From contig OZ244780.1 of NCBI GenBank assembly GCA_965219565.1, positions 3,100,001-3,164,000 of the forward strand: a DNA stretch of 64,000 nt. Direction: 5' to 3'. Origin of the DNA: DAOUJI01 sp965219565. Its GTDB lineage: Bacteria > Chloroflexota > Dehalococcoidia > Lucifugimonadales > JAGWBF01. Under the pieces are notes generated by a model that saw only the letters and a program-made list of their open reading frames with translations, ran no database searches and was not told the origin of the DNA. A program made the translations under genes and the position numbers. Below are positions 33,376-42,309 of this stretch, one piece after another (the stretch's first letter is position 1; every line of letters begins with the position of its first letter).

Positions 33376-33501
33376 GCCCCCTCCTACGAAAGAATGTTAC
33401 GGGGGCATTCTATCAGGGTGTTGGAATAGGGAAAACCGTCGCAGTCGGCACAAGCCTATTCGTCGCCTCAGCAGTTGGTGGAACACGTGGGGCTTGCTGG
33501 T

Positions 33502-34689
33502 TCACTGGTGCATCATGCCTTCGTAGGGGTGTTCAGCATCCAGAAGGTCTCCTTCAGTGAAGCGGGTCGCGCGAAAAGCGCGGATCGGGTGGCCCTTGCT
33601 CTCACCGTGCAACACGAACTCGGCCACCATCCGACCCACCACCGGCGACAGCTTGAACCCATGCCCGCTAAAACCGACTGCCCAGTAAAGTCCCTTGACG
33701 ACTTCCGACGCGTCCAAAACCGGGTTGCCGTCCGGGGTCATGTCGTAAAGCGAGCCGTATCCGCCCATCGGTGTGGCAGCGCCAAAATCGGGAAACCGCA
33801 TTTTAGCCCGGCCCCAGAATCGTGTGATGGTGTCATGGTCGGCGTTCAGGCCGAAAGCGTCCGGGTTCACTACTTCGCTCATATCCTCCAAGGCCTCGCC
33901 GCCTACCAACGTGTTGAACCCGTCGTTTACCCGAAAGTACCCTCCGGTGGTGTAGTCAATTATGTTGGTTGTCAGCGACTCCAGTGACGGCGGACGCCGG
34001 AGATGCACCATCTGCACCCTGATGGGGGTGATAGGGAAAGTCTCGCCCAGCGGCGCGGCCAACTTGTTGGCCCAGGGTCCGGTCGCCGCCACAACAGCGT
34101 CCGTCTCGATTAGCCCATCCTCTGTCTCTACTCCAACGACGCGCCCGCCTGCGACTTTGATGCTTGTAACTGCGCACCCGGTAAGGATATCGGCCCCACC
34201 ATTCTTCGCCTGCTCCGCGTATGCGTAAGTTGTGGCTACCGGGTCCGCGTATCCGGAGTTCGGCTCATAAGCTCCGAAAGCGACGTTGTCCAGGCATAGT
34301 TGCGGGACGGTCTCCAAAACCTCGGATGGGCCGAGACCGTAGATTTCCACTCCGAACGCCCGGTTCATTTCTACGTTGGCCCGTGCAGCCGCTTCATCGC
34401 GCTCCCCAAACAACAGCATCCTTCCGGTCTCTACGAAGCGAGCGTCTCCTCCCACGGCGTCTCGGAAATTGTGGAATATCTCGCTGGCCTCCATCGCCAT
34501 CTTGACCAGCGTCGGGTGCAGATAGTGTTCGCGGACCATCGCTCCCGACCTCCCGCTGGCGCCGCTGGCCAGACCCCCTTTTTCCACCAACAGGACCTTG
34601 CCAGCCCCCATTCGAGACAGGTGCATGGCGATGCTTGTTCCGTTGACGCCGCCCCCGATGACGACCACATCCGCTGACCTGTACGTCAT
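33502..34689 (-). CDS. FAD-dependent oxidoreductase of the DAO/sarcosine oxidase beta type
   Basis: 395 residues. The N-terminal dinucleotide motif is VVVIGGGVNGTSIAMHLSRM, followed by VEKGGLASGASGRSGAMVRE, which is typical of sarcosine oxidase beta and related amine oxidases. The C-terminal GLYWAVGFSGHGFKLSPVVG closes the FAD site. It probably oxidises a secondary amine or N-methyl amino acid. No companion sarcosine-oxidase subunits are present; it stands alone on the reverse strand. Confidence 0.88.
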   Translation of the reverse strand: MTYRSADVVVIGGGVNGTSIAMHLSRMGAGKVLLVEKGGLASGASGRSGAMVREHYLHPTLVKMAMEASEIFHNFRDAVGGDARFVETGRMLLFGERDEAAARANVEMNRAFGVEIYGLGPSEVLETVPQLCLDNVAFGAYEPNSGYADPVATTYAYAEQAKNGGADILTGCAVTSIKVAGGRVVGVETEDGLIETDAVVAATGPWANKLAAPLGETFPITPIRVQMVHLRRPPSLESLTTNIIDYTTGGYFRVNDGFNTLVGGEALEDMSEVVNPDAFGLNADHDTITRFWGRAKMRFPDFGAATPMGGYGSLYDMTPDGNPVLDASEVVKGLYWAVGFSGHGFKLSPVVGRMVAEFVLHGESKGHPIRAFRATRFTEGDLLDAEHPYEGMMHQ

Positions 34690-34786
34690 ATTTCAATCCT
34701 TAGGCGAACCGTTCCATCGGATTGTATGGGCCGCAAACCGGGGGTGTAAAGCGGCATTCCGCCCCTTCGGGGCCCGCAGAGACGGC

Positions 34787-34816
34787 TTGACCCCTCTGCG
34801 CCTGCGTCCTTACAAT
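34787..34816 (+). promoter_or_regulatory. Promoter of ffh
   Basis: TTGACC (34787-34792), an 18-base spacer and TACAAT (34811-34816) precede the ffh start codon by 32 bases. Confidence 0.6.
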
Positions 34817-34848
34817 CGTCTCAGGTCCAACGGGCCAGGAGGGACCCA

Positions 34849-36177
34849 TTGTTTGAGAACCTTACCGAAAGGCTGACCGGAATATTCAGCCGCCTAACGG
34901 CCAGGGGCAGGCTCACCGAGAAGGACGTGGACGAGGCCTTGCGGCAGGTGCGCCTGGCCCTGCTGGAAGCCGACGTCAACTTCAAGGTGGCCAGAGACCT
35001 GATCAACCGGGTCAGGGAGCGCGCCGTAGGCGTAGAAGCCCTGGAGAGCCTGAACCCCGGCCAGCAAGTCGTCAAGATAGTCAACGAGGAGCTCACGGCG
35101 GTCCTCACCGGCGGCGACTCCAAGCTCAACCCATCGGGTAAACCGCCCACAGTCCTAATGCTGGTGGGCTTGCAGGGATCGGGAAAAACCACTACGGCAT
35201 CCAAGCTGGCCGCTCGGCTCAGGCAGGACGGGGGACGTCCCATGCTCATTGCGGCAGACCTGCGGCGTCCGGCGGCCATCGAGCAGCTGGAGACCCTGGG
35301 CAATCAGCTGGGCATCCCCGTGTACAGGGAGGACCAGTCTTCCACGCCGGTAAAGGTGGCTAAGGCGGGCATAGAGCAGGCCGAACGCACAGGCTCCACG
35401 TGGGCCATCATCGACACCAGTGGACGGCTACACGTCGACGACGAACTCATGCGGGAGCTTGAGGACATTCGCAAGGCCGTCTCACCCTCGGAGACCTTGC
35501 TGGTCGTGGACGCCATGACGGGGCAGGACGCCGTGAATTCGGCCCAGGAATTCCATCAGCGGGTGGGGCTTACAGGCCTGGTCCTGACCAAGCTGGACGG
35601 CGACGCCCGGGGCGGCGCCGCCATATCCATCACGCAGGTCACTGGCGTTCCCATCAAATACGTGGGCGTGGGCGAGCGGTCCGATGCCCTGGAACCCTTT
35701 TATCCTGACCGGATGGCCTCCCGAATTCTTGGCATGGGAGATGTGCTTTCCCTAATCGAGAAGGCGCAGCAGGGCGTGGATGAGGCCAAGGCCAAGGAAC
35801 TGGAGCGGAAGGTTCGCACTGCCTCCTTCAACTTGGAGGACTTCCTGGAGCAATTCCAGAGCGTGAAGCGCATGGGGGTCTCCCAACTGCTGGACATGGT
35901 GCCGGGCTTCTCAGCAGTGAAGAACCGGATGCCCGCCGGCGAGTTCGACGAGCGCCAGCTTGTGAGGTTCGAGGCCATCATCCAGTCCATGACTCCCCAG
36001 GAGCGGCGCAACCCTGGTCTGCTCAACGGACGACGACGGCGGCGCATCGCTATGGGCAGCGGCGTGACTCCCCAGGACGTGAACCAGCTTATGAACCAGT
36101 TCCGGCAGGCCCAGAAGCTTATGAAACAGCTCTCCACCGCACGGGGGCCCGCCGCCCTTATGAAGATGTTCAGGTAG
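34849..36177 (+). CDS. ffh: Signal recognition particle protein Ffh (SRP54)
   Basis: 442 residues from a TTG with AGGAGG 8 bases upstream. The NG GTPase domain has GLQGSGKTTTASKLAARL, DTSGRLHVDDELM and TKLDGDARGGAAIS; the methionine-rich M domain follows (LLDMVPGFSA, IIQSMTPQERRNP, then MNQFRQAQKLMKQL). It binds signal peptides and 4.5S RNA and targets ribosomes to the membrane. It converges with a small unknown gene whose stop overlaps the end of ffh by 8 bases. Confidence 0.97.
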   Translation: MFENLTERLTGIFSRLTARGRLTEKDVDEALRQVRLALLEADVNFKVARDLINRVRERAVGVEALESLNPGQQVVKIVNEELTAVLTGGDSKLNPSGKPPTVLMLVGLQGSGKTTTASKLAARLRQDGGRPMLIAADLRRPAAIEQLETLGNQLGIPVYREDQSSTPVKVAKAGIEQAERTGSTWAIIDTSGRLHVDDELMRELEDIRKAVSPSETLLVVDAMTGQDAVNSAQEFHQRVGLTGLVLTKLDGDARGGAAISITQVTGVPIKYVGVGERSDALEPFYPDRMASRILGMGDVLSLIEKAQQGVDEAKAKELERKVRTASFNLEDFLEQFQSVKRMGVSQLLDMVPGFSAVKNRMPAGEFDERQLVRFEAIIQSMTPQERRNPGLLNGRRRRRIAMGSGVTPQDVNQLMNQFRQAQKLMKQLSTARGPAALMKMFR

Positions 36178-36559
36178 ACGCGCCCCGGGTCTCCAGCTCC
36201 CTTGTCAGGGCCTCTATGGCGGCGTAGGCGTAGGGAACGTACTCATGAGGCGGCAGGTCCAAGGGCTTGAAGTTGTCCACCTGGTCCATGGGCATGTCCG
36301 GTGTGGGTCCGGCGATTAGCTGCAGGTTCAGGTCGTAGAACTCCCCGTCCTCGCAAACCACCACGCAGCCCTTGTCCGGAGCCCGAAAACCCTTGGGCTC
36401 CACCTCCACGGCCTGGATGGTCTGCATTCCTTCGAATGCCGGGAACGGGTCAAGGCGGGCGGCCAGGTCCTTCAGGAGGTCGCGAAGCTGCCCCGACGCC
36501 CGCTCCAATGCAGTATCGGCGACGGCTTTCAGAGCCCACGGTTCCAGTTGTTGCGTCAT
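36170..36559 (-). CDS. Uncharacterised protein (129 aa)
   Basis: The frame starts MTQQLEPWALKAVADTALER and carries an amphipathic first helix, a beta-rich middle (GCVVVCEDGEFYDLNLQLIA) and a C-terminal helix. Composition and reading-frame use match the neighbours. I do not recognise the family. It lies 18 bases downstream of the flavin monooxygenase on the same strand, so it is probably its operon partner. Confidence 0.6.
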   Translation of the reverse strand: MTQQLEPWALKAVADTALERASGQLRDLLKDLAARLDPFPAFEGMQTIQAVEVEPKGFRAPDKGCVVVCEDGEFYDLNLQLIAGPTPDMPMDQVDNFKPLDLPPHEYVPYAYAAIEALTRELETRGAST

Positions 36560-36577
36560 CTTGCTTGCAGAGTTTAG

Positions 36578-37786
36578 CTAAGCGCGGGCGGAAGCTGCTG
36601 CCTTGGCCTTTTCCTCTTCCCGTATCACCGGGAAGACGTGCTTGCCGAACATCTCGATGGAGCTCATCATCCGCTCGTGGGAGATTGTCTCCGTCTGCAT
36701 GATCATCATAATCTGGTCCACACCGATTTCCTGGTACTTGCGGACGCCCTCGATGCAAGTTTCCGGGTTGCCGCCGATGATTACTCCCCGCTCCACGAGA
36801 GTGTCGGGGTCCAGGCGTTGCATGGCGTGGCGGGCGGCGTTGGGACCCGTGTCCAGGTTCAGCCCCGCTTCTTCAGCCTTGTTCTGCGTGTCTTCGTCCG
36901 AGTACCTGATCCACCGGGTAAAGTCGTTTTGCAGGTGGTCGGGGACTTCTCCCCATGCGGCGAGAAGCTGCTCGTAGGCGTCGATGCGACCTCGAATGTA
37001 GGGCTTGTCCGGGCCAAAGAAGGTCTTCATGGAATCGGCGCAAAGGTCCCGTGCTTCTCGGTCGTTGTCCCCGCAGTAGGCGAATACGTTGCTGGACCAT
37101 TGGTTGTTGACGAAAGCTCCTACCGGATCGCATTTCGCGACGGTCTCACGATACGCCTGCACGTACTGCTCGAGTATCCCAGGGGCATAGGGGTTGTTAG
37201 CAAGGACCCCCAGGCCCTTTTCCGCCGCCAACTGGTAGGACTCGGGCTGTTGGCAGGCCAGCCACATGGGAGGGTGGGGCTTCTGGTAGGGCTTGGGCAA
37301 GACGTTCCGTGCTGGCACATTCCAATTGACCCCTTCCCAGGAGAACTCGCCCGGTTCCCAAATCCTTGGGATCATCCGGATGGACTCGTCCCACAGGCTG
37401 CGGGTTTCCCTGGGGTCAACTCCCATGCCCGTCTGCTCGTATGGGTTGGAGCGGCCCGTGCCGAACTCCACCCGGCCATCGGTGAGGTGGTCAACCATGG
37501 CCACCCTCTCGGCCACACGTACAGGGTGATGGTATGGGAGGATGGATACGCCGAAACCGATGCGCACCCGCTTAGTGCGCTGGCTGAGGGCCCCGAAGAA
37601 GACCTCCGGGCAGGGAGACTCGCAGAAGCCTGTCAGAAAGTGGTGTTCGGTGAACCAGAGGCCGTCGAACCCCATCTCGTCGGCAAAGGCGCACTGCTCC
37701 AAGGTATTCTTATAGAGGGTGTGGGTGTCGTAACCGCCCTCGTCGTCCTTTGGTCCTTGGATTTCAAACAGTAATGCAAACTTCAA
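36578..37786 (-). CDS. Luciferase-like (LLM class) flavin-dependent monooxygenase
   Basis: 402 residues starting MKFALLFEIQGPKDDEGGYD, the first strand of the bacterial luciferase TIM barrel. FDGLWFTEHHFLTGFCESPC, FGVSILPYHHPVRVAERVAM and VDHLTDGRVEFGTGRSNPYE are the strongest family segments. These F420- or FMNH2-dependent enzymes oxygenate or cleave diverse substrates. It is one of three such proteins in the window. The C-terminal end is Lys/Glu/Ala-rich. Confidence 0.92.
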   Translation of the reverse strand: MKFALLFEIQGPKDDEGGYDTHTLYKNTLEQCAFADEMGFDGLWFTEHHFLTGFCESPCPEVFFGALSQRTKRVRIGFGVSILPYHHPVRVAERVAMVDHLTDGRVEFGTGRSNPYEQTGMGVDPRETRSLWDESIRMIPRIWEPGEFSWEGVNWNVPARNVLPKPYQKPHPPMWLACQQPESYQLAAEKGLGVLANNPYAPGILEQYVQAYRETVAKCDPVGAFVNNQWSSNVFAYCGDNDREARDLCADSMKTFFGPDKPYIRGRIDAYEQLLAAWGEVPDHLQNDFTRWIRYSDEDTQNKAEEAGLNLDTGPNAARHAMQRLDPDTLVERGVIIGGNPETCIEGVRKYQEIGVDQIMMIMQTETISHERMMSSIEMFGKHVFPVIREEEKAKAAASARA

Positions 37787-37991
37787 CTCATGCCGCCTTT
37801 CAGTTGATTGACTCTTCAGATTTCGGGATTAGGAGTATGGCCGGCCAGAAGCTGTCTACAGTGACCGAATGGTCATACTGCCGCTTTCCATAACGCTACG
37901 GGGAAATTGTACGCCATAGCGGCGTAGGGCGCAAAATCCTGTAAGCGCTGCGGATGTGCGTAACTAGACAAAAATTACGCCCCGGGCAGAG

Positions 37992-38450
37992 CTACCCGCC
38001 AGCGTCCTTGTCGAACTGCACCAGTATGCCGTCGGGGTCGTACACAAATATGCTGCCTACGTTGCCCTGAGCATCGGCGAAGGCGTCCAGGGGCGCCGCC
38101 AATTCGAATCCCTTGGACTGTAGGTTCTCGGCCAGCGCCTTTGTGTCGGGGACTGAGAACGAGATGTGGCTGATTCCCACCTGGTCCAGCTTGATGGGGG
38201 CGCCGTCCGGCTCCTCGCCAGGGTGGTTGGTGATGACTAAAAATGGAACCGAGCTTGCGTCGCCGTACCTCAGGTGGACGGTGCGGCGGGTCGCCCGCGC
38301 GTGCTTGTATGTGAAGGGCAGCCCTCCCCTGGTGGTGTCCTGCACCTGGTCCAAGGTGACGCTCATGCCCAGGGCGTCCCGGTAGAACGCCAGGGACTTG
38401 TCCAGGTCTCTAACGCACATTGCGATGTGGGATACGGCCGATGCTTCCAT
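37992..38450 (-). CDS. VOC-superfamily (glyoxalase-like) protein
   Basis: 152 residues with two beta-alpha-beta-beta-beta modules: SHIAMCVRDLDKSLAFYRDA near the start, with the first metal-ligand His, and ISHISFSVPDTKALAENLQS in the middle, with IFVYDPDGILVQFDKD at the end. The pattern resembles methylmalonyl-CoA epimerase and glyoxalase I relatives. Substrate unknown. About 200 non-coding bases separate it from the flavin monooxygenase upstream. Confidence 0.85.
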   Translation of the reverse strand: MEASAVSHIAMCVRDLDKSLAFYRDALGMSVTLDQVQDTTRGGLPFTYKHARATRRTVHLRYGDASSVPFLVITNHPGEEPDGAPIKLDQVGISHISFSVPDTKALAENLQSKGFELAAPLDAFADAQGNVGSIFVYDPDGILVQFDKDAGG

Positions 38451-38922
38451 GACGGCGCCTCCTACTATTCTGTCTGATGTGAACCCATCCTAGGCTCGCC
38501 GTAGGCCGTTGTCAAAGACGATCTATTGGTTGATTAGCGGTGGGCCGGGGAGAAGAAAACGGTTTGGCCCTTGAGAAAATGCAGGAGTGTTCACCTAGCT
38601 GTCATTACCATGAAAATAGACGACTGCCCCTTCTCCCCTGGCGGGAGAAGGCTGGGATGAGGGGGGAACCAAGCCCCCAGCCCCGTCTTTCCGGTGAAGG
38701 CAGAAATCCAGAAGCGCCATGCCTCCTTGCAAGGTTCCCTGGACTCCAGCCTTCGCTGGAGCGACGATTGGAAAGGGATCGCCCATTTTCATCCCCTTAT
38801 ATGGCCTCCGCAAGGCAATAATGATTCTTCACTTCGCCGCGCTCCGTTCAGAATGACAGGTGTTGGGGCGCCCATACCATTCAATTCACGAAGTCTGGAC
38901 GGCTACATGGAACGGCCCCAAG
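38451..38922. repeat. Repeat-rich spacer before the dehydrogenase array
   Basis: Three different repeat families lie next to each other: 38627-38667 (CCCCTTCTCCCCTGGCGGGA, then GAAGGCTGGGATGAGGGG), 38740-38766 (TGGACTCCAGCCTTCGCTGG, a palindrome) and 38822-38863 (GATTCTTCACTTCGCCGCGC then TCCGTTCAGAATGACA). No coding sequence is supported. Confidence 0.65.
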
Positions 38923-38951
38923 TTGACAGTAAAGGGGGCTAAGATTATTCT
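38923..38951 (+). promoter_or_regulatory. Promoter of the first dehydrogenase of the array
   Basis: A perfect TTGACA (38923-38928), a 17-base spacer and TATTCT (38946-38951) lie about 70 bases before the start codon at 39023. Confidence 0.6.
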
Positions 38952-39022
38952 CTCCCTGTGTCCAGCCCAAGTCTGAACACGGGGGTTACGGGAGTCATGT
39001 CCGGCTGTACTAAGGAGGCTCT

Positions 39023-39778
39023 ATGGGCAGGTTGGACGGCAAAGTTGCGATTATCAGCGGAGGCGCCCGGGGCCAAGGGGCCGCCGAGGTGAAGCTGTTC
39101 GCCCAGGAGGGCGCAAAGGTCGTCTTTGGGGACGTCCTGGACGACCTGGGGATGCAGGTGGAGGCCCAGGTGCGGGAGCTGGGTGGCGATGTGACCTATC
39201 TGCACCTGGACGTGCGCAGCGAGGACGACTGGGCCAAGGCGCTGCAGACCGCCGAGGAGAAGTACGGCAAGCTCAACGTTCTGGTGAACAACGCAGGCCT
39301 TTCATTTGGACCTATAGCCATAGAGGACACTACGGTTGAGGACTGGGACTACGTAATGGACGTGAACCTGAAGGGCGTGTTCCTGGGGACCAAGACTGCC
39401 ATACCGGCCATGCGCCGGGCGGGCGGCGGGTCCATCGTGAACATCTCTTCCACGGCGGGACTGGTGGGCGTCGGGCGGATCATCGCGTATCCGGCGGCAA
39501 AGGGAGGCGTACGCCTCTTCACCAAGGCCACTGCCATACAGCACGCCAAAGACGGCATACGATGCAACTCCGTGCACCCCGGCTCCGTAGACACTCCATT
39601 TTTCGGCGACACCCCGAGAGGCCCTGAGAGGACGGAACGCAACAGGTCCAGTGTGCCCCTGGGACGCATGGCGGAAGCGGAAGAGATAGCTTACGGGGTG
39701 TTGTTCCTGGCGTCCGACGAGTCGTCCTACATGACGGGTTCCGAAGTTGTCATAGATGGCGGGTACACCGCCCAGTAA
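39023..39778 (+). CDS. Short-chain dehydrogenase/reductase, array member 1
   Basis: 251 residues. Cofactor motif IISGGARGQG (about 10-19), Asp after strand 2 (VVFGDVLDD), which favours NAD(H), NNAG at about 88, catalytic Ser in VNISSTAG and the Y-x3-K in AYPAAKGG. AAG follows Tyr here rather than the usual ASK. AGGAGG precedes ATG. It is closest to array member 2, and the pair differ from the rest in the RGQGAAEV N-terminus. Confidence 0.93.
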   Translation: MGRLDGKVAIISGGARGQGAAEVKLFAQEGAKVVFGDVLDDLGMQVEAQVRELGGDVTYLHLDVRSEDDWAKALQTAEEKYGKLNVLVNNAGLSFGPIAIEDTTVEDWDYVMDVNLKGVFLGTKTAIPAMRRAGGGSIVNISSTAGLVGVGRIIAYPAAKGGVRLFTKATAIQHAKDGIRCNSVHPGSVDTPFFGDTPRGPERTERNRSSVPLGRMAEAEEIAYGVLFLASDESSYMTGSEVVIDGGYTAQ

Positions 39779-39833
39779 GCCCGCCCCAATAGCCCCGGAC
39801 AGTCCCTGGCAGGCCTTAAACAGGAGGAAAGAA

Positions 39834-40589
39834 ATGGGCAGGTTGGACGGCAAGGTGGCGATAATTAGCGGCGGCGCCCGCGGGCAAGGCGCCGCGGAAG
39901 TCAGGATGTTTGCCCAGGAGGGAGCCAAGGTAGTGTTCGGTGACATCCTGGACGACGAGGGGATGCAGGTGGAGGCCCAGGTGCGGGAGTTGGGAGGCGA
40001 CGTGACCTACGTGCACCTCGACGTGCGCAGCGCCGACGACTGGAGCAAGGCCCTGGCGACCGCTGAGGAGAAGTACGGCAAGCTGAATGTTCTGGTCAAC
40101 AACGCCGGCATAACCTTCGGCACCAAGGGCATCGAGGACACCAGCACCGACGAGTGGGACGTCATGATGGCCGTCAACGTGAAGGGCGTGTTCCTGGGAA
40201 CCAAAGCCGCTATTCCGGCCATGCGCAGAGCCGGCGGCGGTTCCATAATCAACATCTCCTCCACAGCCGGCATCATCGGCATTGGCCGGACAGCGGCCTA
40301 TACGGCCAGCAAGGGAGCCGTGCGCCTTTTCACCAAGGCCACGGCCATACAACATTCGAAGGACGGCATCCGGTGCAACTCCGTGCACCCTGGGCCGGTG
40401 AACACTCCGTTCCTTGAAGAGACCACCTCCAATCCCGAGGCCCTTGCCATAAGGTTGAGCAAGGTGCCTCTGGGACGCCTTGCGGAGCCGGAAGACATAG
40501 CCCACGGCGTAGTGTTCCTGGCATCCGACGAGTCTTCTTATATGACGGGATCGGAGTTGGTCATAGACGGCGGCTCGACCGCCGAGTAA
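39834..40589 (+). CDS. Short-chain dehydrogenase/reductase, array member 2
   Basis: 251 residues from ATG 39834, chosen because CAGGAGG lies just upstream; a reading frame open from 39756 is not needed. It is strongly similar to member 1 throughout (IISGGARGQGAAEV, VFGDILDD, NNAG, SSTAG, AYTASKGA), clearly a tandem duplicate. Differences cluster in the substrate-loop region after the SNPEALA/NTPFLEE segment. NAD(H) is again the likely cofactor. Confidence 0.93.
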   Translation: MGRLDGKVAIISGGARGQGAAEVRMFAQEGAKVVFGDILDDEGMQVEAQVRELGGDVTYVHLDVRSADDWSKALATAEEKYGKLNVLVNNAGITFGTKGIEDTSTDEWDVMMAVNVKGVFLGTKAAIPAMRRAGGGSIINISSTAGIIGIGRTAAYTASKGAVRLFTKATAIQHSKDGIRCNSVHPGPVNTPFLEETTSNPEALAIRLSKVPLGRLAEPEDIAHGVVFLASDESSYMTGSELVIDGGSTAE

Positions 40590-40625
40590 GGTCTCACCAA
40601 CAACCCCTAAAAGGAGGTGCAAGAA

Positions 40626-41387
40626 ATGGGCAGAGTAGACGGGAAAGTAGCGATGGTGACGGGCAGCGGCAACGGCCAAGGAAAGGCCGAGGCAAAGCTG
40701 CTGGCAAAAGAAGGCGCCAAGGTCGCGGTGGCCGACATCAGGGCCGATGACGCCAAGGCTGTCGCCGAGGAAATCAACAGCGACGGCGGCAACGCCATAG
40801 CCGTCATCTTGGACGTGACCAGCCCTGAAAGCTGGACAGCGGCGCTGGACGAGGTTGAGGCCAAGCTGGGCAAGCTGAACATCCTGGTCAACAACGCAGG
40901 CATATCCAGCTCGTCCCAGTCCGGCCCTATGGAGATAGACGGGTGGGACAACATCCTGAACGTCAACGCCAAGGGCCCGTTCCTGGGATGCCGCGAGGCC
41001 ATTCCAAGGATGATTGAGAACGGCGGCGGCTCCATCGTAAACATCTCATCCATATCCGGGCTGGTGGGCAGCATTAGACAAGGGAACAGCCACCCGGCCT
41101 ATAACGCCTCCAAAGGAGGAGTGCGGCTGCTTACAAAAGCCCTGGCCGCCAGGTACGCAACCCAGGGAATACGTTGTAACTCCATTCATCCGGGGACTTT
41201 GCCGCCCATGACCTCGGCCCAGAACAGGAACCGAGACGCGGCTACGGGCGTCTTCGACCACATACCCATGAAGCGCATGGGCACCGTGGAAGAGATTGCT
41301 TACCCGGTGCTGTTCCTGGCCTGCGATGAGTCTTCCTATGTAACCGGGGCCGAGCTTGTCGTGGACGGCGGCACCACCTGCGTGTAG
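40626..41387 (+). CDS. Short-chain dehydrogenase/reductase, array member 3
   Basis: 253 residues from ATG 40626 with AAGGAGG 8 bases upstream. It belongs to a second sub-type starting MGRVDGKVAMVTGSGNGQGK, with AVADIRADD, LDVTSPESW, NNAGISSSSQ and the catalytic HPAYNASKGGVRLL. Residues GSIRQGNS after the SISGLV segment are an insertion not seen in members 6-8. Confidence 0.93.
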   Translation: MGRVDGKVAMVTGSGNGQGKAEAKLLAKEGAKVAVADIRADDAKAVAEEINSDGGNAIAVILDVTSPESWTAALDEVEAKLGKLNILVNNAGISSSSQSGPMEIDGWDNILNVNAKGPFLGCREAIPRMIENGGGSIVNISSISGLVGSIRQGNSHPAYNASKGGVRLLTKALAARYATQGIRCNSIHPGTLPPMTSAQNRNRDAATGVFDHIPMKRMGTVEEIAYPVLFLACDESSYVTGAELVVDGGTTCV

Positions 41388-41395
41388 ACGATATT

Positions 41396-41478
41396 CCCCC
41401 TCACCACAACCCTCTCCCGGTGGGAGAGCGAGCAAGGTTCTGTCCCTTCCCCCTGAGGGGGAAGGTTAGGATGGGGGA
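41396..41478. repeat. Palindromic repeat pair between array members 3 and 4
   Basis: Two hairpins, CCCTCTCCCGGTGGGAGAG and CCTTCCCCCTGAGGGGGAAG, are followed by GTTAGGATGGGGG. This CCCTCACC...CCTTCCCC...GATGGGG arrangement recurs in most later spacers of the array. Confidence 0.75.
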
Positions 41479-41492
41479 AAGGAGCGGCGAAC

Positions 41493-42251
41493 ATGGGACG
41501 ACTGGACGGAAAGGTTGCAATCATCTCCGGGGGCGCCAACGGAATGGGCAGGTCGGAATGCTCCATCTTTGCCCAGGAAGGCGCCAAGGTGGTGATAGGG
41601 GACATCCGTGCCGAAGACGGGGAGGCCGTAGAGGCCACGATAAAGCAGGCCGGCGGCGACGCCATGTTTGTGCACCTGGACGTCACCAGCGAAGAAAGCT
41701 GGCAGGCGGCCGTGAACCAGGCTGTGGCCCGTTACGGCAAGCTGAACGTCCTGGTGAACAACGCGGGCATCAGCGGCTCTTCCCAGGGAGACCCCATGGG
41801 GACCGAGGGCTGGGACAACATCATGAACGTCAACGCCAAGGGAGTGTTCCTGGGCACAAAGACCGCCATCCCCAAGATGATAGAGGCAGGCGGCGGCTCC
41901 ATAGTGAACATTTCGTCGGTGGCGGCTCTGGTGGCGGGCGGAGGCCCCATGCAGCATGTCGCGTACAACGCATCAAAAGCGGCGGTGCGGCTGCTCACCA
42001 AGGCCATCGCGGCCCGCTATGGCAAAGACGGCATACGCTGCAATTCCGTCCATCCCGGCACCATGCCGCCCATGACCACAGCCAATCCTGACACCAGGGA
42101 GTTCAACGTCAGCAGGTTAGAGACCTTCCCCATACCCCGGGCCGGACGCGTCGAAGAGGTGGCTAACGCCGTGCTGTTCCTGGCCTCCGACGACGCCTCC
42201 TACATCACCGGAGTCGAGCTCCCAGTGGACGGCGGCAGCACCGCCATCTAA
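41493..42251 (+). CDS. Short-chain dehydrogenase/reductase, array member 4
   Basis: 252 residues with IISGGANGMGRSEC, VIGDIRAED, NNAGISGSSQ, VNISSVAALVAGGG and the catalytic AYNASKAAVRLL. It is a third sub-type, with an alanine (SKAAV) where the others have SKGGV. Start ATG with GGAGCGGCGAAC upstream. Confidence 0.93.
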   Translation: MGRLDGKVAIISGGANGMGRSECSIFAQEGAKVVIGDIRAEDGEAVEATIKQAGGDAMFVHLDVTSEESWQAAVNQAVARYGKLNVLVNNAGISGSSQGDPMGTEGWDNIMNVNAKGVFLGTKTAIPKMIEAGGGSIVNISSVAALVAGGGPMQHVAYNASKAAVRLLTKAIAARYGKDGIRCNSVHPGTMPPMTTANPDTREFNVSRLETFPIPRAGRVEEVANAVLFLASDDASYITGVELPVDGGSTAI

Positions 42252-42309
42252 GTAGGAACCCGTACGTCCTCCCTTTTAGGTGCAAGACGGCGAACGAGAA
42301 GGAGAACAC

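Noticed and set aside
36638..37774. 378-codon open frame antisense to the flavin monooxygenase
   Set aside because: It is the mirror of a clear LLM gene; no ribosome binding site and no family match.
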